This document shows positions 53,912 to 63,959 of a stretch of DNA of 64,000 nucleotides, piece after piece. The translations under genes were made by a program, and so were the position numbers. Origin of the DNA: Methanobacterium bryantii (GTDB taxonomy: Archaea; Methanobacteriota; Methanobacteria; Methanobacteriales; Methanobacteriaceae); the NCBI RefSeq assembly GCF_002287175.1, contig NZ_LMVM01000038.1, positions 62,001-126,000 on the forward strand, in the 5' to 3' direction. The notes under the pieces were generated by a model that saw nothing but the letters and a program-made list of their open reading frames with translations, did no database searches and had not been told where the DNA came from. Position 1 is the first letter of the stretch; each line of letters begins with the position of its first letter.

Positions 53912-54323
53912 TTTATCACCAAAATTAGTTTATATTAATAATCAGATTTTACCTTAAACGAAGATATCATCCCTAATTTTCAACTGAAACAATAAATTTT
54001 CGAATCAACTTTTTAAAATGCCTGAAAATCTTAGATTTTCAGCCGTTAAAAATCTAAGATTTTTAACATGTTGATCAAAAACATCTCAATTAATCAAGTT
54101 TAACCTCAAATCAAACTATCATCTCTACTTTCAACTGAAACAATAAATTTTCTAATTACTATTTTTATAAAGATAATATATAAAAATTTGCCGTGCTGAT
54201 TAAAGATCAAAATTAAAATTTAACAACCATACGTATTCATAATTTAGGATCAAACCATAATAAAAAACACCTAAAAAGTATGCAATCCTAAAAATAAAAA
54301 AAAGTTAAAGTAAAAAAAGAAAA
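53912..54323. other. 412-bp spacer between histone and ABCE1 genes
   Basis: AT-rich, with two hairpin units (54022-54067). Sequences around 53980 and 54130 (CAACTGAAACAATAAATTTTC) occur twice, about 150 bp apart, a short direct repeat. ABCE1's promoter is expected here, but I cannot choose a TATA box. Confidence 0.4.
54022..54067. repeat. Two hairpin units
   Basis: CTGAAAATC, loop TTA, GATTTTCAG (54022-54042) and GTTAAAAATC, loop TAA, GATTTTTAAC (54045-54067). Perfect arms, two bases apart, both of the AAAATC/GATTTT class. Confidence 0.8.
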
Positions 54324-54539
<216 letters not shown>

Positions 54540-54573
54540 ACATATCACCTCATTCTTTTATTAGTACTCCATA

Positions 54574-54583
54574 GTATTTAAAT
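54574..54583 (-). promoter_or_regulatory. TATA box of the histone gene
   Basis: ATTTAAATAC on the minus strand, 35-44 bp before the histone ATG. A start about 25 bp downstream would give a leader of 10-15 nt that still contains GAGGTGAT. Confidence 0.45.
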
Positions 54584-54964
54584 TTGTCGATTTTATTGAG
54601 TTTACATAATTCTTATTTGAATTGTGACTTCAATTAAATCCATAATCAAAGACGTGCGGTAACTCACTTTCAGTTTTTGATGAGGATTGTAAAAAAAATC
54701 TAATATCATATTTGAAAATCATGGCTAATTTCAAGGTCAAAATGAACTTCAAACCAAAGGTTTCATCTTGAAAAAAAAGTGTAAATAAGGTTTTTTAAGT
54801 AATAATTTCTAAAAAATATATGTTATTATTAATTTAGAGAGTAGAACTTAATCATTTTAAAAATAGGAATGATAATACCAAATTTAGTACACATTTAGTG
54901 TATATGCAGGGTGTATTTAATACTAATTATTTACAAAATAATATTAGATATCAGTTCAATAATT

Positions 54965-55435
54965 ATGATAGATCAGATATCCCTGAGACTTTTACTTCAA
55001 AGTATTTGTTTTGGAGAAGGAGATCAAATAAAAAAACAGTACACATATGATAGTGAGAATATTTCTCCACCATTTCATGAATTACGAACCATATGACTTA
55101 AAAATTTTGCAATTTTATGCGAAGATATCTATAAACCAGATAAGAAATTTATTCACCAGATTATATTCAACATACTTGGAATACCCGAGAGTTATTAACA
55201 TGATTTGCAGATCTAAGAGGATACCAAAAGGAACAAAGGAAGCAAAAAACAGTTGGTAAAATAGGTTATAATGACCCATGTCCACGTGAAGGTGAAGAAC
55301 ACAGATATGTTTTTAGAATTTATGCACTTGACTCACTAAGATCTAGAAAATGGAGCAGGTAAATACCAGTTTTTAGATGCTATTCAAGTCCATATACTAA
55401 ATAAAGGAGAATTAATGGAAGTTTATAAACAATAA
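54965..55435 (+). pseudogene. Decayed PEBP-family gene
   Basis: Broken frames still read GEGDQIKKQYTYDSENISPP, FAILCEDI, IPKGTKEAKNSW, NDPCPREGEEHRYVFRIYAL and GELMEVYKQ, in order, matching YbhB/YbcL PEBP proteins, with several stops and frameshifts. The intact paralog follows 21 bp later, so this is a tandem duplicate of which the first copy died. Confidence 0.8.
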
Positions 55436-55455
55436 ACTAATTAGGGGGAAGTAAT

Positions 55456-55917
55456 ATGGGAATCAATCTTATGAGTGATGTTTTTGAGGAAGGAGATATA
55501 ATACCAACCATGCACACCTGCGACAATAAAAATATCTCACCCCCGCTTAGATGGGATTCACTGCCTGAACGCACCATGAGTTTTGCTATTTTATGTGAAG
55601 ACCCAGATGCACCAATGGGAACATGGACTCACTGGATCATTTTTAATATGCCTCCCAATGTGATGGAACTTTCGGCAGGAATAGAAAATGAAGAAAAACT
55701 TTCAAACGGTATGATGCAGGGAATAAATGACTTTGGATATGCAGGTTATGGAGGCCCATGTCCTCCCGAAGGGGAAGAACATAGATATTTTTTCAGAATT
55801 TATGCACTGGATACCACTTTAAATCTAAGCCCCGGAACTAATAGAAAAGAATTTTTAAGAGCTTTAAACGAAAATGTTCTGGATGAAGGGCAATTAATGG
55901 GAATTTATGGGAGATAA
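55456..55917 (+). CDS. PEBP family protein (YbhB/YbcL type)
   Basis: A 153-residue phosphatidylethanolamine-binding-like protein. The ligand-binding motif CEDPDAPMGTWTHWIIFN and the second motif GYGGPCPPEGEEHRYFFRIY are intact. Bacterial and archaeal members have no settled function (possible small-anion binding or kinase modulation). ATG 55456 follows GGGGGAAG. It sits behind its own pseudogene copy. Confidence 0.92.
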   Translation: MGINLMSDVFEEGDIIPTMHTCDNKNISPPLRWDSLPERTMSFAILCEDPDAPMGTWTHWIIFNMPPNVMELSAGIENEEKLSNGMMQGINDFGYAGYGGPCPPEGEEHRYFFRIYALDTTLNLSPGTNRKEFLRALNENVLDEGQLMGIYGR

Positions 55918-56069
55918 TTATCTAATTTTTAATTAAATTTTTTTATTTATTTTGAGCATATACTATATCTTTGAATAATCCTAAAAATTTATTATATCTT
56001 AAAAAATAGCTATTTTTATATTGTTTGAGATTAAATTCCATATAATAATCATTTAAAAGAGGCATTCTT

Positions 56070-56495
56070 ATGATGAGCTTACAAATATGGATTTTAATAG
56101 CAGCTATATGTTTTATTGGAGAATTGATAACCGCCGGATTTTTCATTTTATGGTTTGGAGTTGGAGCATCAGTGGCTGCAGTTCTCAGTTACCTTGGATT
56201 TTCTGAAACTACCCAATTTGTTGCATTTATTTTAGTATCCATAATTCTTCTTGCCCTATCAAGACCTTTTGCTAAAAAAATTACACAGGGCATGCCCACT
56301 AAAAAAGCAGCTTCAGACAGGTTAATAGGTGAAAAAGGAATAGTAATTGAAGATATATCCTTAAAAAATGGGGGAGTTGTAAGAATTAGTGGAGATACAT
56401 GGAGAGCAATATCTGATCAGGAAATAAAAGAAGGAACTTCTGTTTTAGTTGAAAAGATAGAAGGCGTGAAACTCATTGTAAAACCTGCAGCATAA
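56070..56495 (+). CDS. NfeD family membrane protein
   Basis: A 141-residue short NfeD: two membrane segments (about 5-40 and 45-65) and a C-terminal OB-fold domain with IGEKGIVIEDISLKNGGVVR and GDTWRAISDQEIKEGTSVLV. Works with SPFH/stomatin proteins in membrane microdomains; the partner gene follows 160 bp later. The protease domain of long NfeD forms is absent. The start could be the first or second of the paired ATGs. Confidence 0.9.
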   Translation: MMSLQIWILIAAICFIGELITAGFFILWFGVGASVAAVLSYLGFSETTQFVAFILVSIILLALSRPFAKKITQGMPTKKAASDRLIGEKGIVIEDISLKNGGVVRISGDTWRAISDQEIKEGTSVLVEKIEGVKLIVKPAA

Positions 56496-56655
56496 ACCAT
56501 GTAACTAGTTTAATTTTTTTACAAAAATATTATTTTAATTGTTAGAATTCACCATATCACAAAAACAATACACTGATCAAAAGATTAATAAGTAATAACC
56601 CATTATTTTAACATGAATATGGTACACACTTAAAAAAATAGAAAGGAGAGTTAAA

Positions 56656-57609
56656 ATGGATTTATTTTTGGCAATTTTAATTATTCTGGTCTTACTGGTT
56701 GTGGCATTTAAAGGTGTCAAAATTTTAAGGCCTTATGAAAAAGGGGTCGTTGAAAGACTCGGTAAATACAACCGAACTGTTGAAAGCGGACTTGTAATAG
56801 TCTTTCCATTTGTAGAGACCATTAGAAAAGTTGATTTAAGGGAACAAGTTGTAGATGTTCCTCCACAGGAAGTTATAACCAAAGATAACACAGTTGTTGT
56901 CGTGGACTGTGTAATCTTTTATGAAGTTGTAGATCCATTTAATGCGGTTTACAATGTTGTTAATTTTTATCAAGCCATTACTAAACTTGCACAAACAAAT
57001 TTAAGGAATATAATTGGTGATTTAGAGCTTGACCAAACACTAACTTCTCGCGAGCAGATAAATTCCCAGTTAAGAGAAGTTTTAGATCTCGCAACTGATA
57101 AATGGGGTACACGGGTTGTTCGTGTTGAAATTCAAAAAATTGAACCTCCAAAAGACATTGTAGAGGCCATGTCCAAGCAGATGAAAGCTGAAAGGATGAA
57201 AAGAGCTGCCATTCTAGAAGCTGAAGGGTATAAACAATCTGAAATTAAAAAAGCAGAAGGGGATAAACAGGCAGCTATTCTTGAAGCTCAAGGTAAAGCT
57301 GAAGCTATTAAAGCAGTTGCAGACGCGGATAAATATCAAGAAATTGCAATTGCAGAAGGTGAAGCAAAGGCAATACTTACAGTATACGGAGCAATACATG
57401 AAGGAAACCCTACAAACGACCTTTTAGCTATTAAATACATGGAAGCACTCCAAAAGGTTGCAGATGGAAAAGCAACAAAAATATTCTTGCCTCTTGAAAC
57501 TTCAGGAGTTTTAGGATCAATAGCAGGTATTTCCGAACTCTTCAAAGAAAAAGATAAAGAAGATAAAGAAATACAACCTATGAAAGTAAAAGTAAAAACA
57601 GATATTTAA
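56656..57609 (+). CDS. SPFH/Band 7 protein (stomatin homolog)
   Basis: A 317-residue stomatin. An N-terminal membrane segment (2-18) precedes the SPFH domain (LRPYEKGVVERLGKYNRTVE to about 190), then a long charged coiled coil with AEGYKQSEIKKAEGDKQAAI and the end segment ETSGVLGSIAGISELFKEK. It forms membrane rings or scaffolds. The ribosome site is GAAAGGAGAG. Paired with NfeD upstream; a hairpin plus T-run behind it looks like a terminator. Confidence 0.93.
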   Translation: MDLFLAILIILVLLVVAFKGVKILRPYEKGVVERLGKYNRTVESGLVIVFPFVETIRKVDLREQVVDVPPQEVITKDNTVVVVDCVIFYEVVDPFNAVYNVVNFYQAITKLAQTNLRNIIGDLELDQTLTSREQINSQLREVLDLATDKWGTRVVRVEIQKIEPPKDIVEAMSKQMKAERMKRAAILEAEGYKQSEIKKAEGDKQAAILEAQGKAEAIKAVADADKYQEIAIAEGEAKAILTVYGAIHEGNPTNDLLAIKYMEALQKVADGKATKIFLPLETSGVLGSIAGISELFKEKDKEDKEIQPMKVKVKTDI

Positions 57610-57616
57610 ACAGTGC

Positions 57617-57655
57617 CAGGATAATCTATTATCCTGATTGTTTATTTTATTTTAT
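57617..57655 (+). terminator. Hairpin and T-rich tail behind the stomatin gene
   Basis: CAGGATAA, loop TCTA, TTATCCTG (57617-57636), followed by TTGTTTATTTTATTTTATTT. It lies 8 bp behind the stomatin stop and at the end of the convergent acyltransferase gene. It could stop both transcripts. Confidence 0.55.
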
Positions 57656-58268
57656 TTAAAACATTAAACTGCGGTGGAAGAGGTCTTAACCTCGCTGGAG
57701 CACCTATTGCAAGATAAAATGGAGGAACATCACGGGTTACAATTGCACCTGCTGCAACCATAGCCCCTTCTCCAACTTCAACGCCAGATAAAAATGTTGA
57801 ATTTGCCCCAATTGAAGCTCCATGTCGTATAACTGGGCCCTTAAGATCATAATCAACCCTTATAGGGTACCTATCATTAGTAAAGCAGGCACATGGCCCG
57901 ATAAATACATAATCTTCTATTAAAGAATCTGTGGGGACGTAAACATTTGATTGTATACTTACATTGCTCCCTATCTTACAGTTTCCTTCCACAACTGTAT
58001 TGGTTCCCACAAGAACATCGTTGCCTATAATGGTTTTTTCTCTAATTAAAACATTATGTCCTGTTTTAAAATTATTACCAATCTTAACATCATCATATAT
58101 AACTGTATTTGAACGGATGACCGAATTTTTGCCAATTACTGGAGATTTACTTCCGTGCCTATAGCTTAACCCAATTGTTGCACTATTTTGAATTCCAAAA
58201 TTTTCATTTGGAGACCCTAAAAAAATACTTTTTAAGCCCTTCCCACGTAAATCTTTAAATATTGGCAT
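57642..58268 (-). CDS. Hexapeptide-repeat acyltransferase (WbbJ-like)
   Basis: A 208-residue left-handed beta-helix protein with hexapeptide repeats such as IGKNSVIRSNTVIYDDVKIG and VLVGTNTVVEGNCKIGSNVS, then the PCACFTNDRYP loop and VEVGEGAMVAAGAIVTRDVP. Relatives transfer acetyl or other acyl groups to sugars (for example UDP-amino sugars in surface polymers). No sugar-biosynthesis neighbours are seen, so the substrate is open. Confidence 0.87.
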   Translation of the reverse strand: MPIFKDLRGKGLKSIFLGSPNENFGIQNSATIGLSYRHGSKSPVIGKNSVIRSNTVIYDDVKIGNNFKTGHNVLIREKTIIGNDVLVGTNTVVEGNCKIGSNVSIQSNVYVPTDSLIEDYVFIGPCACFTNDRYPIRVDYDLKGPVIRHGASIGANSTFLSGVEVGEGAMVAAGAIVTRDVPPFYLAIGAPARLRPLPPQFNVLNKIK

Positions 58269-59034
58269 AATTGTTCCTCCTTACTACTAATATAGCGAAC
58301 TCTCAGTCTGTAAATTTACACCCGTAATCAATTTATTCACTTAAATATTGTTTGCAGGCTCTCAGTTCAATGTTATACAAAAAATACATGATTTAAACAT
58401 AAAGACTTAAAAAGTTTTATGCTTTAAAAAGATAGCTGCGTCCCATATTTTGTATAAATAAGACCAGTAAGCTAAGATCAAATTGTTGAAGTGTCAAAAT
58501 AAATGATATACTGAAAATTTTTGGTTCAAGGACCTGCAATTTCTAGGGAATTAAATATTTATCATAACTATTATATAAATATATAATAAATGATTTTTAT
58601 TATGCATACATATAGCTAATAACATTATAATTATCTAAAAAATCATATAAAAACATTCTTAATTTATTATAACCTGTTTTTTTAGTTTTTTTAATAAAAA
58701 AAACATATAAATCAATTTTTTATATTAATTAAACTTATTTAAGCCATACATTTTTTCCATTATAAATTTATACCCAGTTTTGCTGGATCCATTTTAAACA
58801 TTTATAATGTAGCAGGTATTAAATAAGTTCGCTCATGTCCATTATCATGTACATGGTTAGCATGTTTACTGGTTAGTTTAAGATTGAACTTATTTTAAAA
58901 ATTCTATTTATTTAATCAAAAATTACATAATAATTTAGCCAGTAATATTTGCACAATACTTCGAGCGAATAAATTAACGAAAGTGCTGGACATACTTAAA
59001 CTTAAGATTATAAGTACACTAATGGAGGGTAAAC
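58269..59034. other. 766-bp intergenic region
   Basis: Very AT-rich divergent spacer with several TATA-like stretches (for example around 58570-58590), and a stretch at 58825-58890 with repeated CATGT/ACATG words. No frame, no hairpin array of the kind seen elsewhere. It must hold the promoters of the acyltransferase and PP-loop genes; I cannot choose them. Confidence 0.35.
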
Positions 59035-60054
59035 TTGAAATTTGAAAAAAAAGACATAATAAGCCATATATGCAGGATAAGAGAAGAAATAGGTCATGCT
59101 TATGTGAAACCTGCCATTAAAGATATAATATTCGATGAAAATACCCGAGTCATGCTAATTATAACCGCAGATAGGCCTGAAAAATCTGTAGTAATAGGGA
59201 AAGGGGGATGGGTTGTTGGGAAACTTAAAGAAGAACTGGATATTAACTCCATTCACGTAGAAGCGTATCCCGACATATTATTTAAAGAATATAAAATGAA
59301 ATTAACACTTGAAAAGTTAGATGAAATATTAAAAACTGTTGACTTAAAAGACCCCCATCCACTTGAAAATTTGTATCACCTCTTAAACCAGAGAATTGAA
59401 AATATAAATGATTTTGATACTGTTTTAAAGGACTGGAATGTTGAGGAATCTAAAAATAACAGATCAGTAGTGGCACTGTCTGGAGGAGTAGACAGCAGTT
59501 TTTCGCTTATTATAGCTAAACTTATGGGATTTAACCCTATCTCAGTTACTGTTAACCCGGGAAACATAATTCTCCCACGATATTTCCAGAAGAACGTGGA
59601 AGCTCTAAGTGCTAAACTTAATGTAAAACATGTATATATCAACGTCGAAATGGAGGACATAATTAAAGATTCCCTTGAAGGTAGATTTCACCCATGCGGA
59701 AGATGTTCCAAAGTTATTGAAGAGGCTGTTTTAGATTACGCAAAAGAAAATAAAATGGAATTTTTAATTTATGGAGATCTTTTATCAACTGGAAATCAAT
59801 CCATCGTTGTAGGTGAAGATCTTATAAAAATAAATTTACCTGCAATGCTTTCTGTTACAAAGGGTGAAATAAAAAACGTAGCTTCCAAATATGATGTTTA
59901 TAGAAAAGGAGGTTACGGCTGTCCACTTATAAATGAAGTACATAAGAAATACCCCCACATGAGAAAATTTTCCATACAGAGAGTATTGAGGGAAACACGT
60001 GCTGGGATATTAGAACCAGGCGAAGCCCTTGAGATGATAATGAAGATTATTTAA
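59035..60054 (+). CDS. KH-domain PP-loop ATPase (adenine nucleotide alpha hydrolase family)
   Basis: A 339-residue protein. A KH-like RNA-binding segment is at residues about 38-75 (VVIGKGGWVVGKLKEEL); the PP-loop SGGVDSS lies at 149-155; HPCGRCSK and GYGCPL provide cysteines of the kind used in tRNA thiolation enzymes. A tRNA or cofactor modification role is likely; the product is not known. The start is TTG 59035 behind GGAGGG; no better ATG exists. Confidence 0.83.
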   Translation: MKFEKKDIISHICRIREEIGHAYVKPAIKDIIFDENTRVMLIITADRPEKSVVIGKGGWVVGKLKEELDINSIHVEAYPDILFKEYKMKLTLEKLDEILKTVDLKDPHPLENLYHLLNQRIENINDFDTVLKDWNVEESKNNRSVVALSGGVDSSFSLIIAKLMGFNPISVTVNPGNIILPRYFQKNVEALSAKLNVKHVYINVEMEDIIKDSLEGRFHPCGRCSKVIEEAVLDYAKENKMEFLIYGDLLSTGNQSIVVGEDLIKINLPAMLSVTKGEIKNVASKYDVYRKGGYGCPLINEVHKKYPHMRKFSIQRVLRETRAGILEPGEALEMIMKII

Positions 60055-60100
60055 TATTAAAAAGAAAAAATAAGAATATATAGTGTTTTATGCTCCCGTG

Positions 60101-60241
60101 CTATTTAATTACTTCTAATATCCCGTAAGCTATGAGGAAAATCCCAACTAAGTAACTAAGCAATGCCGGAAATATTAGTATAAGAATACCGAAGATTATT
60201 GCCACTATTCCAATTATCTGAGGTCTTGCATCGGATTTCAT
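60101..60241 (-). CDS. DUF3096 small membrane protein
   Basis: A 46-residue protein, MKSDARPQIIGIVAIIFGIL then ILIFPALLSYLVGIFLIAYG and ILEVIK. Two hydrophobic helices separated by FPALLSY match the DUF3096 family, whose role is unknown. No strong ribosome site is seen. It lies between the PP-loop gene (convergent) and the histidine kinase. Confidence 0.8.
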   Translation of the reverse strand: MKSDARPQIIGIVAIIFGILILIFPALLSYLVGIFLIAYGILEVIK

Positions 60242-60407
60242 GACTATTATATTTGTTGTTAGATCATATATAACTTTTATTAATAAATAGTCAGAAGTTT
60301 AACCCAAAGAATTTTTACAATAAATGGTTTTTCAATCATAAACTTAAAAACTTAGGGCTAATGTAAATTCAAATATTAAAGGAATGTGCTATATCCAAAT
60401 AATATTT

Positions 60408-63400
60408 TTAAGATTTATCCTTGATAGTAAAATAAAACGTAGTGCCCTTACCATATTCTGATTCAACCCACATTTTACCGCCGTGATTTTCAATGATTCT
60501 TTTAGAGATGGATAATCCAATTCCAGTTCCTTCATATTCTTCTCTAGTATGTAACCTTTGAAATAGAGTAAAAATACGGTTAAAATACTGCTCTTCAATT
60601 CCAATACCATTATCAGACACGCTGAAAACATGTTCTTTATTTTTTTCATCAAAATATGATGAAATATGTATTTGAGGGTTTTCATTTTCTTTTTTAAATT
60701 TTATAGCATTTTCAATTAGATTTTGGAATACTCTAAAGAGCTGACTTTCATCTGCAAATACTTTAGGAAGGTTTTTATAGGTAATTTGGGCTTTATTCTC
60801 CCTAATCAGGAGATTTAAATTATCAAAAATATCAAGAAGCATATCTTCAATTTTTAATGGTTCACATCTTTTTTCTACCCTTGTCAACCTTGAATATTCA
60901 AGTAAATCAAGAATCATCTGTTTCATTCGTATTGATGCTTCAACTATATAATCAATGAACTCATCAGCATCACTGTCAAGTTTATTTTTATAACGCCGCT
61001 CTAAAAGTTGAGTGAAGCTTGCAATAGTTCTAAGAGGCTCTTGAAGGTCATGAGAAGTGATATAAGCAAACTGCTGAAGTTCAGCATTGGAACGCCTTAA
61101 TTCTATTATTAATTTCTTCATTTTCTCTTCTGTGACCAACTTAGAAATTGTACTTCCTATTTCTCTTCCTATAGACTTAATGATATCTTTTTCTTTTTGC
61201 GTGAAATAATGCTTATTTTTGCTTAAAATATTAAAGGACCCTATAATTTTTTCTTTTGAATATATAGGAACTACAGCAAGTGATTTAAAAATTCTTGGCT
61301 TTAAATCTTCAATGGGAATTGCACCAAAATTATCTATAAATAAAGGCATGCCGTCCATATAAACCTGGTTGAAAGGATATTCATTGATTTTAATACTATC
61401 AACCGCATCTGCTGGATCATTTGAATCTTCTTTAAAATGTTCCAATTTAGCTATTTCCTTTTTGAAATCAATTAAATATATTCCACCTGCTTCAAAGCTC
61501 ATAAATTCCAAAACAAGACTTAAAATATCTTTTAAAAGTGATTGAAGATTATCAGAACTGTTTGCAGTTATAATTACCCGGTTAAGTGTATCCACTTTTT
61601 TAAGGTTTTTCTCAATTTCTTTTTCAGCCAGTTTAAGTTCTGTAATATCTTGATTCACACCATAAATTTTGACAGTTCGACCCTCATTATCTTTTATAAT
61701 CTCAGAACGGACTAATATAAAACGTTTTTCACCATCAGCCCTTATGATCGAGTGTTCAACCTTTCTAGAAAAATTAGGATCATCAGTTTCTAAAGCTTTA
61801 GCTATTCCTTCCTTTACAAGATAAGATTCTTCAGGAGGCAAAAACTTTTGGGCGTATTCCCTAGAGGACATTTTTGATCCGCCTTCACGAGCCATAGTAG
61901 TACCATACAATCTATAAAATTCATTATCAAAAGTATATAAATCCAGATCAACATTATATTCCCAATGTACTAACTTAGCCATATCCATAGCAATTTTAAG
62001 TCGGGCTTCACTTTCACGCAGAGCATCTATAGCTGTTTTTTTATCAGTTATGTCTAGAAGAGACGCTAAACTTTTTTTAGTCCCAGATATCACATCCATA
62101 GTTGTTAAAACATTTTTAATATTACCATACCTGTCAACAAATTTGAATTCATATTTTTTTGGAGCCATATCCATATTAATTCGTCTGAAATTATGGTATT
62201 CTTCCATTTTTCTTAGATACTCAGGAGCTACGAATTCTTTCCAGCTTTTTATACCTTCTATTTCCTCTTTTGAGTATCCACAAATCTTTTCAAATTCTGC
62301 ATTCACAAGGGAGATAGTGGTATCTTCTTCCACAATAAATGTCGCTGTCCCCGTATTTTCAAATATAGTCCTGTAATAAGATTCTGACTCTTTAATTGCA
62401 TTTTCAGCCTTTTTAAGCTCAGTCACATCCCTACTAACTGCTACAAGGTACTTTTCCCCGGAATTATCAACATATGATGTTTTTTTAGTGATTAAAATGT
62501 GCACGTAACCTACAGAATCTGTGACTTCTTCTTCATTTACATTTTCAACACCTGTTTTAAACACTTCTTCATCTTTATCCCAGAAAATACTTGCTTCATA
62601 CGCAGGTAAAAAATCATAATCCGATTTTCCTAAAAGTTCTTTCCTAGGGTATCCCATTAATTTACAGAAAGCATCATTCAAAAGTATCCACCGATGCCTT
62701 TTATCTTTAACAAAAACAGGGTCAGCAATCGAGTTTATAATTTTATCCAGAAAGTTTCTTGATTTTGTAAGTGCCTCTTCAGTATTTTTACGCTCAACAA
62801 TTTCCTTTTTTAATTCCTCATTAGATTTTATAAGTTCTCGAGTCCTTTCCTTAACTTTTAACTCTAAATTAGTCTTTGCAGTTTTAAGTTCTTTCAAAAG
62901 CAAAGTTTTTGCTTTTGATGTTTGAAAATCTCTCAAAGAACTATGTTTTTTGCAAGCTTCGATTTTCGACTGTGAAAATTGAAAATTTTCACATGCCGCA
63001 GGAAATGTAACTAACAAATCTTCGATTTGTGCTCCAAACCCTTCGGGTTTGAGAGTTTCCTCAGCCCCTAATACAAAGCATTCCAGGGCCTCAAACACTT
63101 CGTGTTTGAAGGCTTCTTCCATCCTTTTTTGTTCTGTAACATCATGGGCTATACCTACAATTATACTTTTATTATTTGCTTTGATATGAAAATGCCTTAC
63201 CTGTACCACTTTTTTTGAACCATCCGCATTTTTAATCGTTCCCTCAAATAATTTACCAGATAATTTGTGATTTTTACTACCACCACATCCTATTATATCC
63301 TTTTCGAAGTGAGTATATTGGTTATGGGAATTTTTTTCAATGTATAAAACATCAGGCATGTTCCACATTGTTTTTCCAAGAATATGCTCTCCTTTAACCC

Positions 63401-63959
63401 CCGTAATTTTCTCCATTCCATGATTCCATTCAATTATTAATCCATTTTCATCAATAAGAGCTATACCATCATATGAATGTTCTACAATGCTCCTGAACTT
63501 CTCTTCACTCTTTTTAAGCTCTTCTTGAATGCTTTCTTTCTTTCCTAATTCAATTTGCAGAAGTTTATTAGCTATCTTCAATTCCATTTCCATCTTATGC
63601 CTGTAAAAAGCATGATCTATAGTTATTCTCAATTCTTCATCGTTAAATGGTTTGATAATATATCCATAATGTTCTGTTAATTTAGCCCTTTCAACCAGCA
63701 CTTCATCGCTGTGGGCTGTTAAGTATATAACTGGAATATCAAAATCAGTTTGTAATTGCTTTGCAATTTCAATCCCGTCTATGTCTTCATTGAGGTTGAT
63801 ATCCATTAAAATTAAATCAGGCTTATACTCTGCTACCTCTTGAAAGATATTTCTAATAGAAAAAACAATTAAAGGGTTTTCATACCCCCAATTTTCTAAC
63901 AGGTTCTTAATATTTAAAGCTGTAATTCCTTCATCTTCCACAATCAATATTTTTGACAT
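60408..63959 (-). CDS. REC-PAS-GAF sensor histidine kinase with a hairpin-encoded insert
   Basis: An 1183-residue protein without membrane segments. Order: receiver domain (1-120; D53, T81, K103), PAS (about 150-275), hairpin-encoded insert (about 292-347), coiled coil (355-400), PAS (400-515), PAS (520-640), PAS (645-775), GAF (785-945), HisKA with H970 in YITSHDLQEPLR, and HATPase with NLIENAIKF, DNGIGIE and GTGIGLS. The receiver may be phosphorylated by another kinase, for example the one at 29 kb, whose PAS modules it shares. ATG 63959 is preceded by AAAGGGGA. The output partner is not in the window. Confidence 0.94.
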   Translation of the reverse strand: MSKILIVEDEGITALNIKNLLENWGYENPLIVFSIRNIFQEVAEYKPDLILMDINLNEDIDGIEIAKQLQTDFDIPVIYLTAHSDEVLVERAKLTEHYGYIIKPFNDEELRITIDHAFYRHKMEMELKIANKLLQIELGKKESIQEELKKSEEKFRSIVEHSYDGIALIDENGLIIEWNHGMEKITGVKGEHILGKTMWNMPDVLYIEKNSHNQYTHFEKDIIGCGGSKNHKLSGKLFEGTIKNADGSKKVVQVRHFHIKANNKSIIVGIAHDVTEQKRMEEAFKHEVFEALECFVLGAEETLKPEGFGAQIEDLLVTFPAACENFQFSQSKIEACKKHSSLRDFQTSKAKTLLLKELKTAKTNLELKVKERTRELIKSNEELKKEIVERKNTEEALTKSRNFLDKIINSIADPVFVKDKRHRWILLNDAFCKLMGYPRKELLGKSDYDFLPAYEASIFWDKDEEVFKTGVENVNEEEVTDSVGYVHILITKKTSYVDNSGEKYLVAVSRDVTELKKAENAIKESESYYRTIFENTGTATFIVEEDTTISLVNAEFEKICGYSKEEIEGIKSWKEFVAPEYLRKMEEYHNFRRINMDMAPKKYEFKFVDRYGNIKNVLTTMDVISGTKKSLASLLDITDKKTAIDALRESEARLKIAMDMAKLVHWEYNVDLDLYTFDNEFYRLYGTTMAREGGSKMSSREYAQKFLPPEESYLVKEGIAKALETDDPNFSRKVEHSIIRADGEKRFILVRSEIIKDNEGRTVKIYGVNQDITELKLAEKEIEKNLKKVDTLNRVIITANSSDNLQSLLKDILSLVLEFMSFEAGGIYLIDFKKEIAKLEHFKEDSNDPADAVDSIKINEYPFNQVYMDGMPLFIDNFGAIPIEDLKPRIFKSLAVVPIYSKEKIIGSFNILSKNKHYFTQKEKDIIKSIGREIGSTISKLVTEEKMKKLIIELRRSNAELQQFAYITSHDLQEPLRTIASFTQLLERRYKNKLDSDADEFIDYIVEASIRMKQMILDLLEYSRLTRVEKRCEPLKIEDMLLDIFDNLNLLIRENKAQITYKNLPKVFADESQLFRVFQNLIENAIKFKKENENPQIHISSYFDEKNKEHVFSVSDNGIGIEEQYFNRIFTLFQRLHTREEYEGTGIGLSISKRIIENHGGKMWVESEYGKGTTFYFTIKDKS
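62894..63109. repeat. In-frame hairpin array inside the REC-PAS-GAF kinase
   Basis: Perfect units at 62894-62918 (AAAAGCAAA, loop GTT), 62971-62993 (TGTGAAAATT-G-AAAATTTTCACA), 63014-63030 (ACAAATC, loop TTC), 63035-63051 (CAAACCC, loop TTC) and 63091-63109 (TCAAACAC, loop TTC). AGGAAA (63000-63005) and TTTCCT (63056-63061) enclose two units. Degenerate units fill the rest. The frame stays open throughout; relative to the sister kinase this adds 56 residues. Confidence 0.9.

Noticed and set aside
62894..63109. Insertion sequence or MITE in the kinase
   Set aside because: No terminal inverted repeats framing the insert as a whole, no target duplication visible, and the reading frame is kept.
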